Positions 47,901-59,427 of a stretch of DNA of 64,000 bases are shown here, piece after piece. Origin of the DNA: Ooceraea biroi (lineage: Eukaryota; Arthropoda; Insecta; Hymenoptera; Formicidae). Position 1 is the stretch's first letter. The number at the start of each line of letters is the position of its first letter. Under the pieces are notes generated by a model. The model did not search any database. It was not told the origin of the DNA and was given only the letters and a program-made list of their open reading frames with translations. The DNA lies in assembly GCF_003672135.1 (NCBI RefSeq), contig NC_039517.1:3162001-3226000 (forward strand), written 5' to 3'. The position numbers and the translations under genes were made by a program.

Positions 47901-50238
47901 CGGAATTTCAAGAATTGTCCCCGATTTTATCTAATCAGTAGGTTCAAACAGAAGTTTTACGAAAAAATTTGGATTACTCATTATGACGCCACATGTTGGC
48001 TCGTGATGTCAGGAAGAAGGAATTAAATGAACTTTTGTCCCGTACAATTGAAATAAATTTCCACTAGTTGATAACGTCGCTGATTTGAATTGATTGTTCT
48101 GGTTAAAGTCCAGTCAAAGTCAAGAGGCTTAGTCTCGGAATCAGATCTGTGCAATTATGTCCTGTCGGCAGAAATAATGATGCTGCGGACGTCTGAAAGA
48201 GCAATAAACGTCCCAGTGGATTAGACGTAATTTTATACGCTCGAAATAACTTCGCGTTTCGGTTTTTGCTTGTGCAACTTTTTCCTCTAGTCTCCGGCAC
48301 TTCTACTTCCGTCATTTATGATTAATCTTGATTAACCTGGGTCCTTATATAATGGCCGGCGTAAAAAACGATCCATACCTAAGTAAACGTTTCACGGCAT
48401 ACATATACACGTGCATATGTAGGTAAATACATGTACATGTACATGTGTGTGCTCTGAATTCTACATACATTACACGATTATTTGCGTAATTATGCAGATT
48501 CCTATCAATTGCTCCATCCAACATGCATGATACATGCCTTTCAAATTTCAAAAAAACGGCCATTAAAACAATGTCGGATATTTTTGGAATATCGCGTATC
48601 GCGAGATCCGACTCGCGTGACTTCCGTTTCTCGAACACTGAACTCCCAAAGCTCAGTAACTGGAACTGGGCACGCGCACTCATACCCGCGAAACTTAATT
48701 GGATGCGAAGTAGGTGATCTCATATTAATAGACTCTAGCGTGAATCATCATAAATCCCGTGTATGCTATCGGACGTGCAACTTGCCGTAACATTTTTGCA
48801 CGTGACGCAACTTATCTGACGTATGTAAATGACAAAAAGTGTGCAATGAATGGAATGCGTGGATATTATTATCTCAGCATAATTACGAGGAAAAAAAAGA
48901 ACATATGCATGAGGAAACATGAGCCTTCGCTATCGAGACTGGCGCCTAGAACTGGCGCGACGTTTCGCTACGGGGATGGAAACTAGCTACGCATATGTTT
49001 CAAGTTTCTAGCTTTGCAGGAAAAGGAAAGACGACACGAACTTGCTGGTCAAAGCTATCGCGATCGTGAGCGGCTGAAGAGCATCGGGTGTAAACCCGAC
49101 GGAGTAGCAGACAAGGACGAAGAGGGGGACTGGAAAGAGGGGATGACGGGGTACGATATGGGGAGAACGGAAGGAAGAAGGGGAAACGCGATGGGAAAGA
49201 AAAAGAGAGAGGAACAGAGAAAGATAGGAAGAGGAAAGGTGTCGGTTGAGGAAATTTCCATGACGCGGTGTACCGGTGTCGCGCGACTTGCCATTGTCGC
49301 CGAACACATTATGAAATAAAAGACCGAAGCAGGCGATTTGGGTCGCTTAGCCATTAGCGACATCGAAAACTCTTCATTGAAATGGAACCGATCCTCCGCC
49401 ATTTTTGGAGAACTTTTGAATGGGAGCGGGAACAGCGGGGCATGAATACAAAAATTCAGAGGAGGATCAAGTAGAGCGCAAAACAACGTTTTGCGAACGT
49501 TGAGCTTGCAATATCATGGAACTCGCAATTTTGCAACTTCGCGGTTTTCAGAAAGTTTGATACCAGCTAATGCCTTGTTATACGGTTCCCTCGCCTGCAA
49601 TTCATGTGCAGAAACAAGAAATAACTGCGTATCTATTCCCGGGTTAAATTTAACTCGTGAGACGACCGTCGTGCACACAGTTTGTTCACCGCGTGGCATC
49701 GATCGCCGATGCAAAGTCAACGCACGGCCAGTGAGTCTCGAGGAAAACCACCTTCGTCGTCAATCGATCGAGGTCATAATAGAAACTAGACGCTCCGATC
49801 AGGTGCGATAACAAAAAACTTCCTTTTATATGACGCGTCTTTATCGCGTATCTTTCCGAATTTAGAAATTAAACTTGGAAAGCTCGTGCAGAGCTGTGCG
49901 CGAGCGTAAAAATGTCACGGTAGAAAGCCAAACGTTATCGTGTTTTAAATAACTCCGTGCGCGTGGTTTCGCGAAGGTTCACCGCCGAAAATACGTCTTT
50001 ACATCACGACCGACTTTCACGGCGCGTCCGCTCGGCTAAAAAAATCTTACGCGCGGCAGCAGAATCGTTTTGCCCGCTCAGAAAAACCCGATTCGCACGC
50101 GTGCAAGTCGCGTAGACCAGGCCGGACGGTGGTTTCTACAAACGGGCGTACTTGACGCACCTTATCGCGCGACTTCTCATAAAGTATACCGGTTTCTTTT
50201 TTCAAGGCGATGGTACATCCGGCGCGTTTATCGCGCCG
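41948..50238. repeat. Copy 2 of the near-identical duplication (partner 1-6829)
   Basis: Same orientation as copy 1 and nearly identical throughout. It is 1462 bp longer, almost entirely from two extra units of the TTAA foldback element at 42592-44762. Unlike copy 1, it is continuous with unique sequence on both sides, so it is the better candidate for the true location. No recognised gene lies in it. It contains the second AT-rich TTAACAT block (about 46578-47238) and a CpG-rich segment at its start. Confidence 0.9.
42592..44762. mobile_element. Tandem triplet of the family B TTAA foldback element
   Basis: Three 711-bp copies lie at 42592-43302, 43322-44032 and 44052-44762, each bounded by TTAA. 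They are separated by two identical 19-bp linkers, CGCGTTTCGAGCGGTGGCA. Copies 1 and 2 share small variants at their right ends (CTACGAGCG, TTTTCAACG), whereas copy 3's right end matches the single copy at 645-1354 (CTACAGGCG, TTTTCAGCG). Copy 1 therefore shares its left flank, and copy 3 its right flank, with the single element. No transposase. Confidence 0.88.
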
Positions 50239-52105
50239 CGATAATACAGCGCCGCTCGACGTAACGTCAGAAAAAGATAAAGTGTGTTAACAGAATTGCG
50301 ATCGGATCGCCAAATCGTCTCGATAAAACGGCCGGGCTTATTAGCGGCGCGCCCGCAGTAATAATAATAACGTTTCCGAAATAACGAGTGACGCATCGCG
50401 TACCGCGTATTCGCATTTCGAGTAGTTTTCTTAATTGGAGGATAACGGCCGCGATAACGAGAGAGAAAGAGAGAGAGGATCTTTATCACACACCCTCAGA
50501 AAGAATTTCTGATAACAAGACGAAAAATATTCTTGACTAATTTAATCGTATTACAAGTATAAAAAATATGAAAATAAAACAATTTTTAATTTAAATCAGT
50601 AATTTCTATCCTTCTCTCTCGAATTAAATAAGATTGTCTTACTGTCTTCAGACAAGAGTAACATGTACAAATTTATGCTTATATATTCTTGTACGTAGAA
50701 TAATTTGTTATTAGCGCCACTTTATAGTAGGCTTTGTCGATGTCGACGCATCATTTTCTCACGGTCGCTCGTCGACTCGGCGCCGTCCTTTATTCGGATA
50801 AAACGGCCAATATTTATGTGTTGCAATCGAAAATCGGGAAAGTGTTTCTGTTATTTACAATGCAAGAAATATTAAAAGATATGGAAATGTAAGTAAGTAT
50901 ATACAATATACTTACTTGAGAAATAAGATTCGAGATAAGACATTTCCATACCTTTTAATATTTCTTGTAGAGTATTGCACTTATTCATTGTAAATAACAG
51001 AAACACTTTCCCGATAAATATTGGCCGTTTTGTGCAGATTCTACAAATTCTCTTAGAAGAATAGAATAAGATGTCTTTTAAATCTCACAATATTCTGAAA
51101 TCAAGAATATTTTGAACTTGCTACAAATTTGTATCTAAATCCTTCTGAGAAAATTAATGAGATAGCACCAAGATTATTTGAATCTAGATTTTAGAATTTT
51201 CTATTCAAGATTAAAATATGCTTCTTTTCAATAATAAATATGATTGTCGCTATGGCGATCTTATTTTATGATAGATTAAAGAGTAATAGCATTAAATCCA
51301 GAAATCTTTTCTGTGGGTGCATATTTCACTTTATGATGACTCAGATAAGGCGATGACTATCGCTCTCAAATATTAAGAAAGCCATAATTAATCGTTATCT
51401 CGAATCGTCAGAATTAATCGTTACGTATTTCATGAGAAGTACTTCGTACTTCTTCTTAGCGTCCTCGGCTGAGCAAGTCATCGATTTCTCGATATCGCGT
51501 AACGTAGGAGACAGAGTTTGCATTACGCTTTGCAGTGATAAGGTGATATGCGATAGTGATAGAAATCACTCGAGAATTCCGGTAGCGTTTTACATATCTG
51601 TCCACGCATAATGCGATGCCCACGTCATGCCGTCTTTTCGGATTAGATTAAACGTAATTAATATTAAAATACTGTTGACGAATGTACGTTAGTTTAAATT
51701 TCTACGTATTTTGCTGATTAATCCTTACGAAACCGAGTAGCAACGAGCGAAGAAGAGCCGCGCGTAATCGCGAAGATTCTTATGCAAAACGAGCTTCCTT
51801 GCAATTCGTTTGAGTGCACTCGCCTGATAATTACGCAATTGTCATCTGCACGCGGAACGTGTGTAATTGCATGCCGCGTTGAACGAACGAAACATGTAAC
51901 GCGTAAACGCAATAAAATAAATTCCCCGCGTCGAATTCTCTGCGTGCCGCGTTCGCGTGGATTTTATCGCGCGACATTGTACATAATTTAAATGCCTGCG
52001 ATTTATAAACGGGATTATTTCCTAGGCAGATGCGCCTACGCCTCGATTACTTCGTCTTTGAAACTATTCGCATGTATGTGTACCTATAAGATATAGCTGC
52101 ATATA
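50239..52105. other. Unassigned region right of duplicate copy 2
   Basis: Mixed AT-rich sequence with no conserved frame. It contains the foldback at 50800-51032. Nothing else was recognised. Confidence 0.4.
50800..51032. repeat. Foldback inverted repeat, ~233 bp
   Basis: AAAACGGCCAATATTTAT at the left end and its exact reverse complement at the right end bound two arms of ~100 bp. Further matched blocks inside include TTCTGTTATTTACAATG and GAAATATTAAAAG with their complements, with small indels between arms. It looks like a degraded MITE. Confidence 0.75.
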
Positions 52106-52780
52106 CAGGGTGTTTCCTAAGTAAGCAGACGAACTTAAGGAGGATATTCCTTGGCTTATTTTAAGAAGAAAAGGTCATATAGACATGTGTCCTAAACTGC
52201 TTTGTTTTCCAAAAAAAGTACATCACCGTTTTCGTTCACTTTTCTATGGGGACAGCTTAAAAGGTCATATAGACACATGTCCTAAACTGCTTTGTTTTCC
52301 AAAAAAAGTACATCACTGTTTTCGTTCACTTTTCTATGGGGACAGCTTAAATCTTTAGTTTACGCTACACCTATTCAAAATGAAGATCTCAGAAATCGCA
52401 TAATAGATGGATGTGAAAGAATACGTAACACTCCAGGTATTTTCGAGCGTGTACGTCAATCAATGGAAAGGAGAGTTGAGGCGTGTATCATGGCTGCAGG
52501 TGGACATTTTCAGCAGTTACTGTGATGTTATTATTTTTCTTCTTAGTTACTGTTTTCTTTTTCGTTATAATTTTTCTTTTTGATTACTATTGTTTTTCAT
52601 TTGTTTTATTTGCAATAACAAAAACTGTTCTATAATAAACGAAAAGTGAACGAAAACAGTGATGTACTTTTTTTTGGAAAACAAGGCAGTTTAGGACACA
52701 TGTTTATATGACCTTTTCTTCTTAAAATAAGCCAGGGAATATCCTCCTTAAGTTCGTCTACTTACTTAGGAAACACCCTG
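52106..52780. mobile_element. TA-flanked foldback transposon remnant, CAGGGTGTTTCC ends
   Basis: Left end CAGGGTGTTTCCTAAGTAAG and right end CTTACTTAGGAAACACCCTG are inverted repeats flanked by TA on both sides; the inverted match extends inward for roughly 120 bp with mismatches. Near the left, a ~92-bp block (from about 52171) is directly repeated, starting again at about 52261. Between the arms lies the tail of a transposase frame. TA target duplication plus the protein tail place it in the Tc1/mariner-like group. Confidence 0.8.
52337..52525 (+). pseudogene. Transposase C-terminal fragment
   Basis: The frame reads WGQLKSLVYATPIQ, then DLRNRIIDGCERIRNTPG, and ends GGHFQQLL followed by a stop. 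The W-G-x-L-K...R-I...C...G-x-F-x-x-L-L pattern is the usual ending of Tc1/mariner-like DDE transposases in insects. The catalytic part is absent, so this is a deletion derivative. Confidence 0.65.
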
Positions 52781-54214
52781 TATATATTGTTTTATGCGCA
52801 AACGTTGCACACGCGCGAAGAGCGTAGATGTGTACGTGGTGGACAAATGCTCGAGGTGTGCGCTTTATAGCAATGTGCGTAATCGCGGATAGCCACGTGG
52901 CGACGGCGCGCCACGAGAAACACACGCACGCCGATGTCGTAAAAGCACACGTACCCGGTGCGCGTTATCGCACGCGCAATTACGAGTCAAATTCAAATTT
53001 CGCGGCGCGTGCACGCGCGGGCGTCGGTTCGAAAATTGCACCGTTCGAATGACGGGACGATGAAATTATTACACGTTCCGCGACGGGGTACGCGCGGTCT
53101 AGGTACTCAGGGATTATCTCGTAGGTACTCACCTGAATTCTGCCCCCGTGCACCGGCACACCGAGACCCAGCGTCGTGCTGCGCGACATTTCCGACGCGA
53201 AGTCGCACCCGTGAGTCGGTTCTGCGTCTGCGGCGGAGCGTCGAAGCGAGGTGCAAGCGGATGTGTACGGATATATGGCGTCTAGCCGTACGCGCGGTTT
53301 CCCTTGCGCTTATTTGAAATTCACTGCGGCGGAGCTGCGTCCACCCGAGGACTCGACGGTGCTCGGCGCGCCCTTGCGCGAATCCGTACGCCTAAGTACG
53401 CGTTCGCACGCGTGAGGAGGAAAATCTATACCGCGCCTGTGTACGTGCTTTCATGTACACGACGCGCGTAATTTAACAACGTCGAGGCTTCGCGTACGTC
53501 GATTGGTAATTCGTGCAAGGGCTCGTCTCTCCAGCGAGCGTGATGTCGGACTGATCTTTCGTCCTCTTTTCGCGCTAACTTCCCTCGGCAGTGCCACGAG
53601 CTAGGTACGTGGTGCGTGGACGTCGGCGCCAGGGTGGGAGTAGCCGGCAGAAACGGAGCGGGGATAAGTACGGAGAAGAAGGGAGGAAAGAATCGACGAA
53701 GAAAATGATCGAAGGATGCTCGAGGAGTTTCTAAAATTAGACGAACCTCGCGAGGGGAAAGATCGCCGAGATCGATGCTTTACGAGCAACAAACCTGGAA
53801 AGCGCGTAGCGTACAATCGAACGAGAGATTTTCGCGTGTAAATTACAAAACGAATCTCGTTCGAGTTCCGAACGAGTTCGACACGAGTTTGAATTGCTAC
53901 CGAGAATGACGGCGCGCGATGTTAAAGGTTGCCCCTCACAGTTTCTCCGGCTTCCCCCACTCTCCTGAGGAACGTATCCTCTTCGTCCCTTTCGAAGTCC
54001 TCCCATGGCTGCGCGGAGCGGGCAGTCTAGCTCGCTTGTTGGCAGAACAAACCAAGACCGAGACTAACACCAACCAAGAAGTCCTCCCCTCCGCGAGACG
54101 AGGACGCTTAGCAACGCGACTCCTCAGTCCTCACGAAACTCAACCGCGGGATTTCCCGCCTTACGATAACGTCTGAATTCCACTGCGCCCTCGGCGTAGT
54201 AACTATTTTTAATA
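52781..54214. other. CpG-rich unassigned region
   Basis: Strongly CpG-rich from about 52800 to 53600, grading to a purine-rich stretch at 53620-53760. Several open frames of 70-120 aa are arginine-rich and look like compositional artefacts. A CpG-rich promoter or untranslated exon is possible, but no adjacent coding exon was identified. Confidence 0.35.
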
Positions 54215-55514
54215 TTGGGTTGGCCAAAAAGTAATTGCGTTTTTTTTCCAACAGATGGACATACATGTCTTGAAATGTAACTAACTTCATTCTAAACCGC
54301 AAATTCATTATGTAGGTTAACAACTCACGGTTCAAGCTTGTTTTAGAAAAAGAAAGTACACGATCTCGTTAACAATTGTTTCTTTGCCGTCGATTTCAAA
54401 ATGGAAAATCAAAAAGAACATTTTCCTCATATTTTGTTTTATTACTTCCGAAAAGGGAAAAACGCTGTGCAAGCTCATAAAAAGTTATCTGATGTATATG
54501 GCGAAGATGCTTTAAAACTGCGGCAGTGTCAAAATTCGTTTACTAAATTTCGATCTGCAGATTTTAATGTGAAAGATGCACCACGCTCAGGAAGGCCAAT
54601 CGAAATTGATGATGACAAAATAAAGGCACTGATCGATTCGAATCGGCGTTTAACGACACGAGAGATTGCTGAGAATCTTAACATATCGAAATCGAGTGTT
54701 GAAAACCATTTAAAACGACTTGGATACATTAGTAAGCTCGATATTTGGGTAGCACGTGAGCTCAAAGAAATTCATCTCACTGAGCGTATTGACATCTGCG
54801 ATTCTCTTTTGAAACGTGAGGAAAATGATCGATTTTTGAAACGTATGATAACAGGCGACGAAAAATGGATCGTCTACAACAACGTCAAACGAAAAAGATC
54901 GTGGAGCAAGCGTGATGAACCTGCTCAGAGCACTTGAAAAGCAGATATTCACCAAAGAAAGATTATGCTGTCAGTCTGGTGAGACTTTAAAGATATTGTG
55001 TATTTTGAGCTGCTTGCAAGGAATCAAACCATTAATTCAGACGTATACTGTCGTCAACTGGATAAATGAAATGATGCCATCAAACAGAAACGTCGAGAAT
55101 TGGTGAATCGCAAAGGTGTTGTGTTTCACCATGATAACGCTAGACCACGTACAAGTTTGGTCACTCGTGAAAAATTGTTGCAGCTTGGATGGGATGTGTT
55201 ACCATGATGTTACCACATCCACCATATTCGCCAGACCTGGCACCATCAGATTACCATTTGTTTCGTTCTTTGCAAAACGCCTTGAATGGTAAAACCTTTA
55301 CTGCTGATAAGGATATGAAATCGTTCTTGGAATTGTTTTTTGCTGAAAAAGATAAGAACTTTTTTGAGCGCGGAATCATGAAGTTGCCTGAAAAATGGCA
55401 AAAGATAATCAAACAAAATGGACAATATATTGTTTAATAAAGTTTTTGTTTCCCATGAAAAATTCGCCTTTTATTTATATAAAAAAAAACGCAATTACTT
55501 TTTGGCCAACCCAA
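54215..55514 (+). mobile_element. Mariner transposon, full length, inactivated
   Basis: Exactly 1300 bp between TA dinucleotides at 54213-54214 and 55515-55516. Terminal inverted repeats begin TTGGGTTGGCCAAAAAGTAA and run ~30 bp, ending CCAACCCAA on the right. Size, ends and target site are those of classical mariner. The internal transposase gene is broken by frameshifts (see 54401-55437). Confidence 0.95.
54401..55437 (+). pseudogene. Mariner transposase pseudogene
   Basis: Cut-and-paste transposase of the DDD34D class. The first frame runs from ATG at 54401 to 54937 and includes the paired helix-turn-helix DNA-binding region (APRSGRP linker near residue 63) and the first catalytic Asp in TGDEKW. 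Coding then shifts frame at least twice: an arm at about 54938-55080, then VFHHDNARPR with the second Asp at about 55120-55150. YSPDLAPSDYHLF with the third Asp follows in the frame ending at 55437. The WVPHEL-type linker motif is altered to WVARELKE. Shifts near 54910-54940, 55075-55090 and 55195 make it non-functional. Confidence 0.88.
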
Positions 55515-58500
55515 TAGTAACTTTTCCTGGTAATGTGCATTTATTAGAAATGCTGCATAATTTACTAGATTCATCGACAGGCGCGTTATTTTTCAAAAAT
55601 GAATCATTCAACTGATATGGAATATTGGGGGGGGGGAGGGGGGGGCTAAAGGATTAGAAGAGATAGGCGGAATGCCTATATGATAGTACATGATGTTTTG
55701 CTTTGTAATTCTTTATGTAGTTAAAAAGTTATTTAGCGTGTCATTAGAATTATTAATAAATTTGGAAAAATTAAAATTGAGATTTTTTAAAGAAAAACAG
55801 CAAATTTGAAGAATTTATTTCAATGTTAAATTGATCTTCGTTCATGTTACGTTAAATTAACTTTTAGTCAATATTGAAGTAATAGAAATAGAACTGTATC
55901 TGCATTAATGAGAATAAATATTTAGCGATTTGATTTTTGCGCAATGAAACGTTTACATTTTCCTACTGAAAAATCATGTTGCCATCCCCAAGTACGAAAG
56001 TAATGAGGTTTGGGCGCGTGCGGTTCTTCTGCAGATCTATAATGATGTGGTAAAAAAAGCTATACCTAAGCGATTTTCATGCTGGTAACTCAATATTGGG
56101 TTTGCGATTTTGCTATGCATCTGATATCGCAGGTAATACGAAACTCGCCGCCCGTCGGAACCTCGTGCAATTTTGCGTCGCACTAAGGACTACATGCCGC
56201 AATTATATATATTATCGAATCATGACGTCAGAGGCCCGCGAAGAAAATAAATGCATAATTTTGAGAACAAGTTTTCAGCTAAACTGTATTTTGCAAACGC
56301 GTATTTAATGCTATTAAAATTCGCAAGCTTTCACATGGTGGTCTGAGATAATCTGATATACGTTGTTTTTTTTTGATAACGCCGATGGAACCGCAACTTG
56401 ATTTAGATTTGAATGGCGATACGCTTGAAAACAATTGCACGCATACTGTTCCATAAACTTGATAAGGGTAGCGTGAAGTCTAGTGAACTTCATCGCAAAT
56501 GTTCTTTGCAATATTTCATACCATATGTTGTAACATCTTGTGCAATAATATACAACAGCAAATTAAAATTATGATTTTACGACGGAAACGCAATGCAAGA
56601 TGACGTAGCAAACAGACAATCAAGTTGAAATTCGTATGAAAAGATGTGAATTGCAACTTTTTGAAGATGGCAAAAGCATTTCAGTTCGTTGGATGAAGCG
56701 GCGACACTCGACATCCTCGAGATAATAAAAAAAGGTAAATAATAATCTGCGATCTTGCACGCTCCGAAAGAAATACCAAGGTAAGACACTCGAAGAAGCT
56801 AAAACCGGAAATATGACAAATGGTCCTGTTTTCAAAATTCCATAGACTCTAAATAGATTGTGAATGCTAGAATGTATAGGTCATCATAGATCATAGTCCT
56901 TGCCAATACCTGTTGCAGAAAAAAAGCATTGTCATGAAACACGTTGTCGTAAGCATGGGCAAATATTGTCACTTTTCTATTCTCTTCTCAATTATCCGAG
57001 AACTATATTGTGTGTATTGTCGCATCGCGATTGATAAGTGTGTTGTAAAATCACCGACGCTTTTTCGTCCTCACGTTTCGAGTATAATATAAGTTTCGTA
57101 GCATATGTGAAGTATTCGGTTTGGAAATGTGAGCCTCACATGCGGCACACATTAGAAATCGACGTGCCGCAAGATCTCTCGTTACAGCCAAGTTTTAGGT
57201 TCCTAGGAAAATATTGTGCCAGTGGTGCAGCAGACTTGATTCTTTTTTTTTAAATAATATAATATGTAATAAGAAAAGCAAGGTGCACGCTTTCGTTGAC
57301 GAACTTTATTCAAACCCGTTGCGATGAGCTGAAATAATCATAATGCACGTGCTTGCGTTAATCAGGAATTTTGCAATGCAAATGCAATATGAATTTCATG
57401 TATTTTTACTGCACGAAACTTTTTTCCCGAGGGGCATATTAATTATGCAGCCGCCGCTAATGCTTAAGTACACATGCGCAAGTATGTAAACAAATTTGAC
57501 GAAAACGTGTCTAATGCTGTTCAAGAGCGGACGCGAGACCCCTTAAGTCTCATACCGCAAAGAAACCAGACCACACGGGACCCCCTCAAACCCCTTAAAG
57601 TACAATCTGTATCAAAAGTATTCCTCTAATATGCTTTTATTTATCAAATATTAATTAACTTATTCTGTGGAAATTTTCAACGGAGAAATGTGCATGTTGA
57701 AGAGAACGAAGGACTCGGTTTAAGAATATTTTGCGTTCTTTCTTCATTTTCCCTGTTCTGTGTAAATTCTTTAAACGATACGCAGTGAAAAGAAAGTACA
57801 GGTTTATTCCTGTTTCGACTACTTCATTTCTGTTCAGCTGCACGTGTGATGCGTGTAGATTCACTACTCTTACGTAATAATGTAAATATCATTCCAAATT
57901 ATCATTCTCAATTGCGCAAAGGAAAAACGGAATGTTTTTTTATTAGAAAATATGAATTTTTATCAGATTTCATTGTCGTGACTTATAATGTATGCAAATT
58001 TTAAATGAATAAGGATGTGGGACAAACTTTGTTGCGCACTGAAATATTTTTCGGTCACGCCATAAGACATATCTTTTCAGCAACTTTGCATTGCTCTTGT
58101 GAAGAAGATGCCTCTTGTACATAGCTTCGCGAATATTAATATTCGCATTGTCATAGCACTCGCATCGTGACGATGCGTAGCGAAAAATAAAAATTAACGC
58201 TACGCGGAAGCCAGCGTTACAGAATCTGACGGTGAAGAATGTAAAAGGAATTTTATCTTGTATTTCCGCCGATTCAGGAATGAGGTAAGTTAAGCAAACT
58301 AAGAAGCGGTCGATAAGTGTCGTTGTAACTTTCCATTATCATGAATCATTGTGAAACTGGTGGCTTCTTAGTTTTCTAGTTTTCGTTTCGCAACTATATG
58401 TTTCGGTATTTTATGAGTGAACGAAAACGGGAAAGAGAGAGGGCGAGATAGATAGATAGATAGAGAGAGAGAGAGGGGGGGGGAGAGGAAGCCAGCGCGG

Positions 58501-59427
58501 CATCTACGAGGCGTCTTTTCTACCAGGCTATCTACAGACGGCGACCGACTGTGCTTTCAATGGAAATTTCCATTGCAGTTGGCATGCCGCACGCATGGCG
58601 CGACCGTACAGTCCATTATAAAAGCGGACACTTTCTCATTCTTTTGTTCGCACTGACAATGCGACTTTTACAACTTTCCCTACCGAGCTTTTTTCCAAAA
58701 CATATGAGACTATGGATATTATATGTATACATTTGTTTGCGACTATACGAGGCTTCTTTCTGCTTATGCCTACGCCGCGTTATTCCGATATATTTAACAT
58801 TGTTTTACTTCATCGCAGTATCTTTTTAAGGAAAATTTGTTTAAACGTACGATATGTTATTTCGTGGTCTGTAAAATATGGAATACCTGTTTCTCGAATT
58901 CAGAAAATTGCTTTCGTTATTTCAGACCGTTCCATGCGATAACCTTCTTTAGCAGTAATATTTTATACGTGTGTGCACGTATAGGTGTAAAAATAATATA
59001 TACCTTCGCTAGAACATTTAGCTACATGCTAGAGCGAAATAATATTAATAAAATAGATTAAATCTGTACTTGAAACCTGCGGGTCTGAGTTCAAATCCAT
59101 AAGTCGCGATGCTGATTGGACCTGCGTGAAAACTTTACCGACTGGTAAAACAGGTACGAAACAAAGTTCGGCCAATTCGATTTGAGGGCGCTGCAAGTCA
59201 TCATAAATCTTGAATAGATCCACAAAAATCCCTAAATCCCGGTTGCTTCTTCCTGTCACCGTTTGTCACTGCCATTTAATTTGTGTACGGATATGAATAA
59301 GGTTATGTTTTATGTAAAACTTTTAAATTGCTATGTTCTTTGTGAGAAGTGAATATTGAAGATGCAACAAGATTTTAGATTTATTTATTAGATCGTGCGA
59401 CAATTATCTGTTCCTTCGGACGAAACG
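55515..59427. other. Unassigned region upstream of HIRA
   Basis: Mostly AT-rich with short open frames only. A G-run (10 G, A, 8 G) lies at 55627-55645. A (GATA)n/(GA)n/G-run microsatellite lies at about 58445-58483, followed by CpG-richer sequence to about 58570. The last few hundred bases before 59428 should hold the HIRA promoter and 5' UTR, but no core motif stands out. Confidence 0.4.

Noticed and set aside
57535..57600. CCCCTTAA words that resemble the TTAA element ends
   Set aside because: Two short occurrences in the same orientation, without the CTCCAGCAT or GCAGGCTCC continuation or any opposite end.
59070..59110. A possible tRNA B box (GAGTTCAAATCC)
   Set aside because: No matching A box, anticodon arm or acceptor stem at the expected distance, so no tRNA gene is called.
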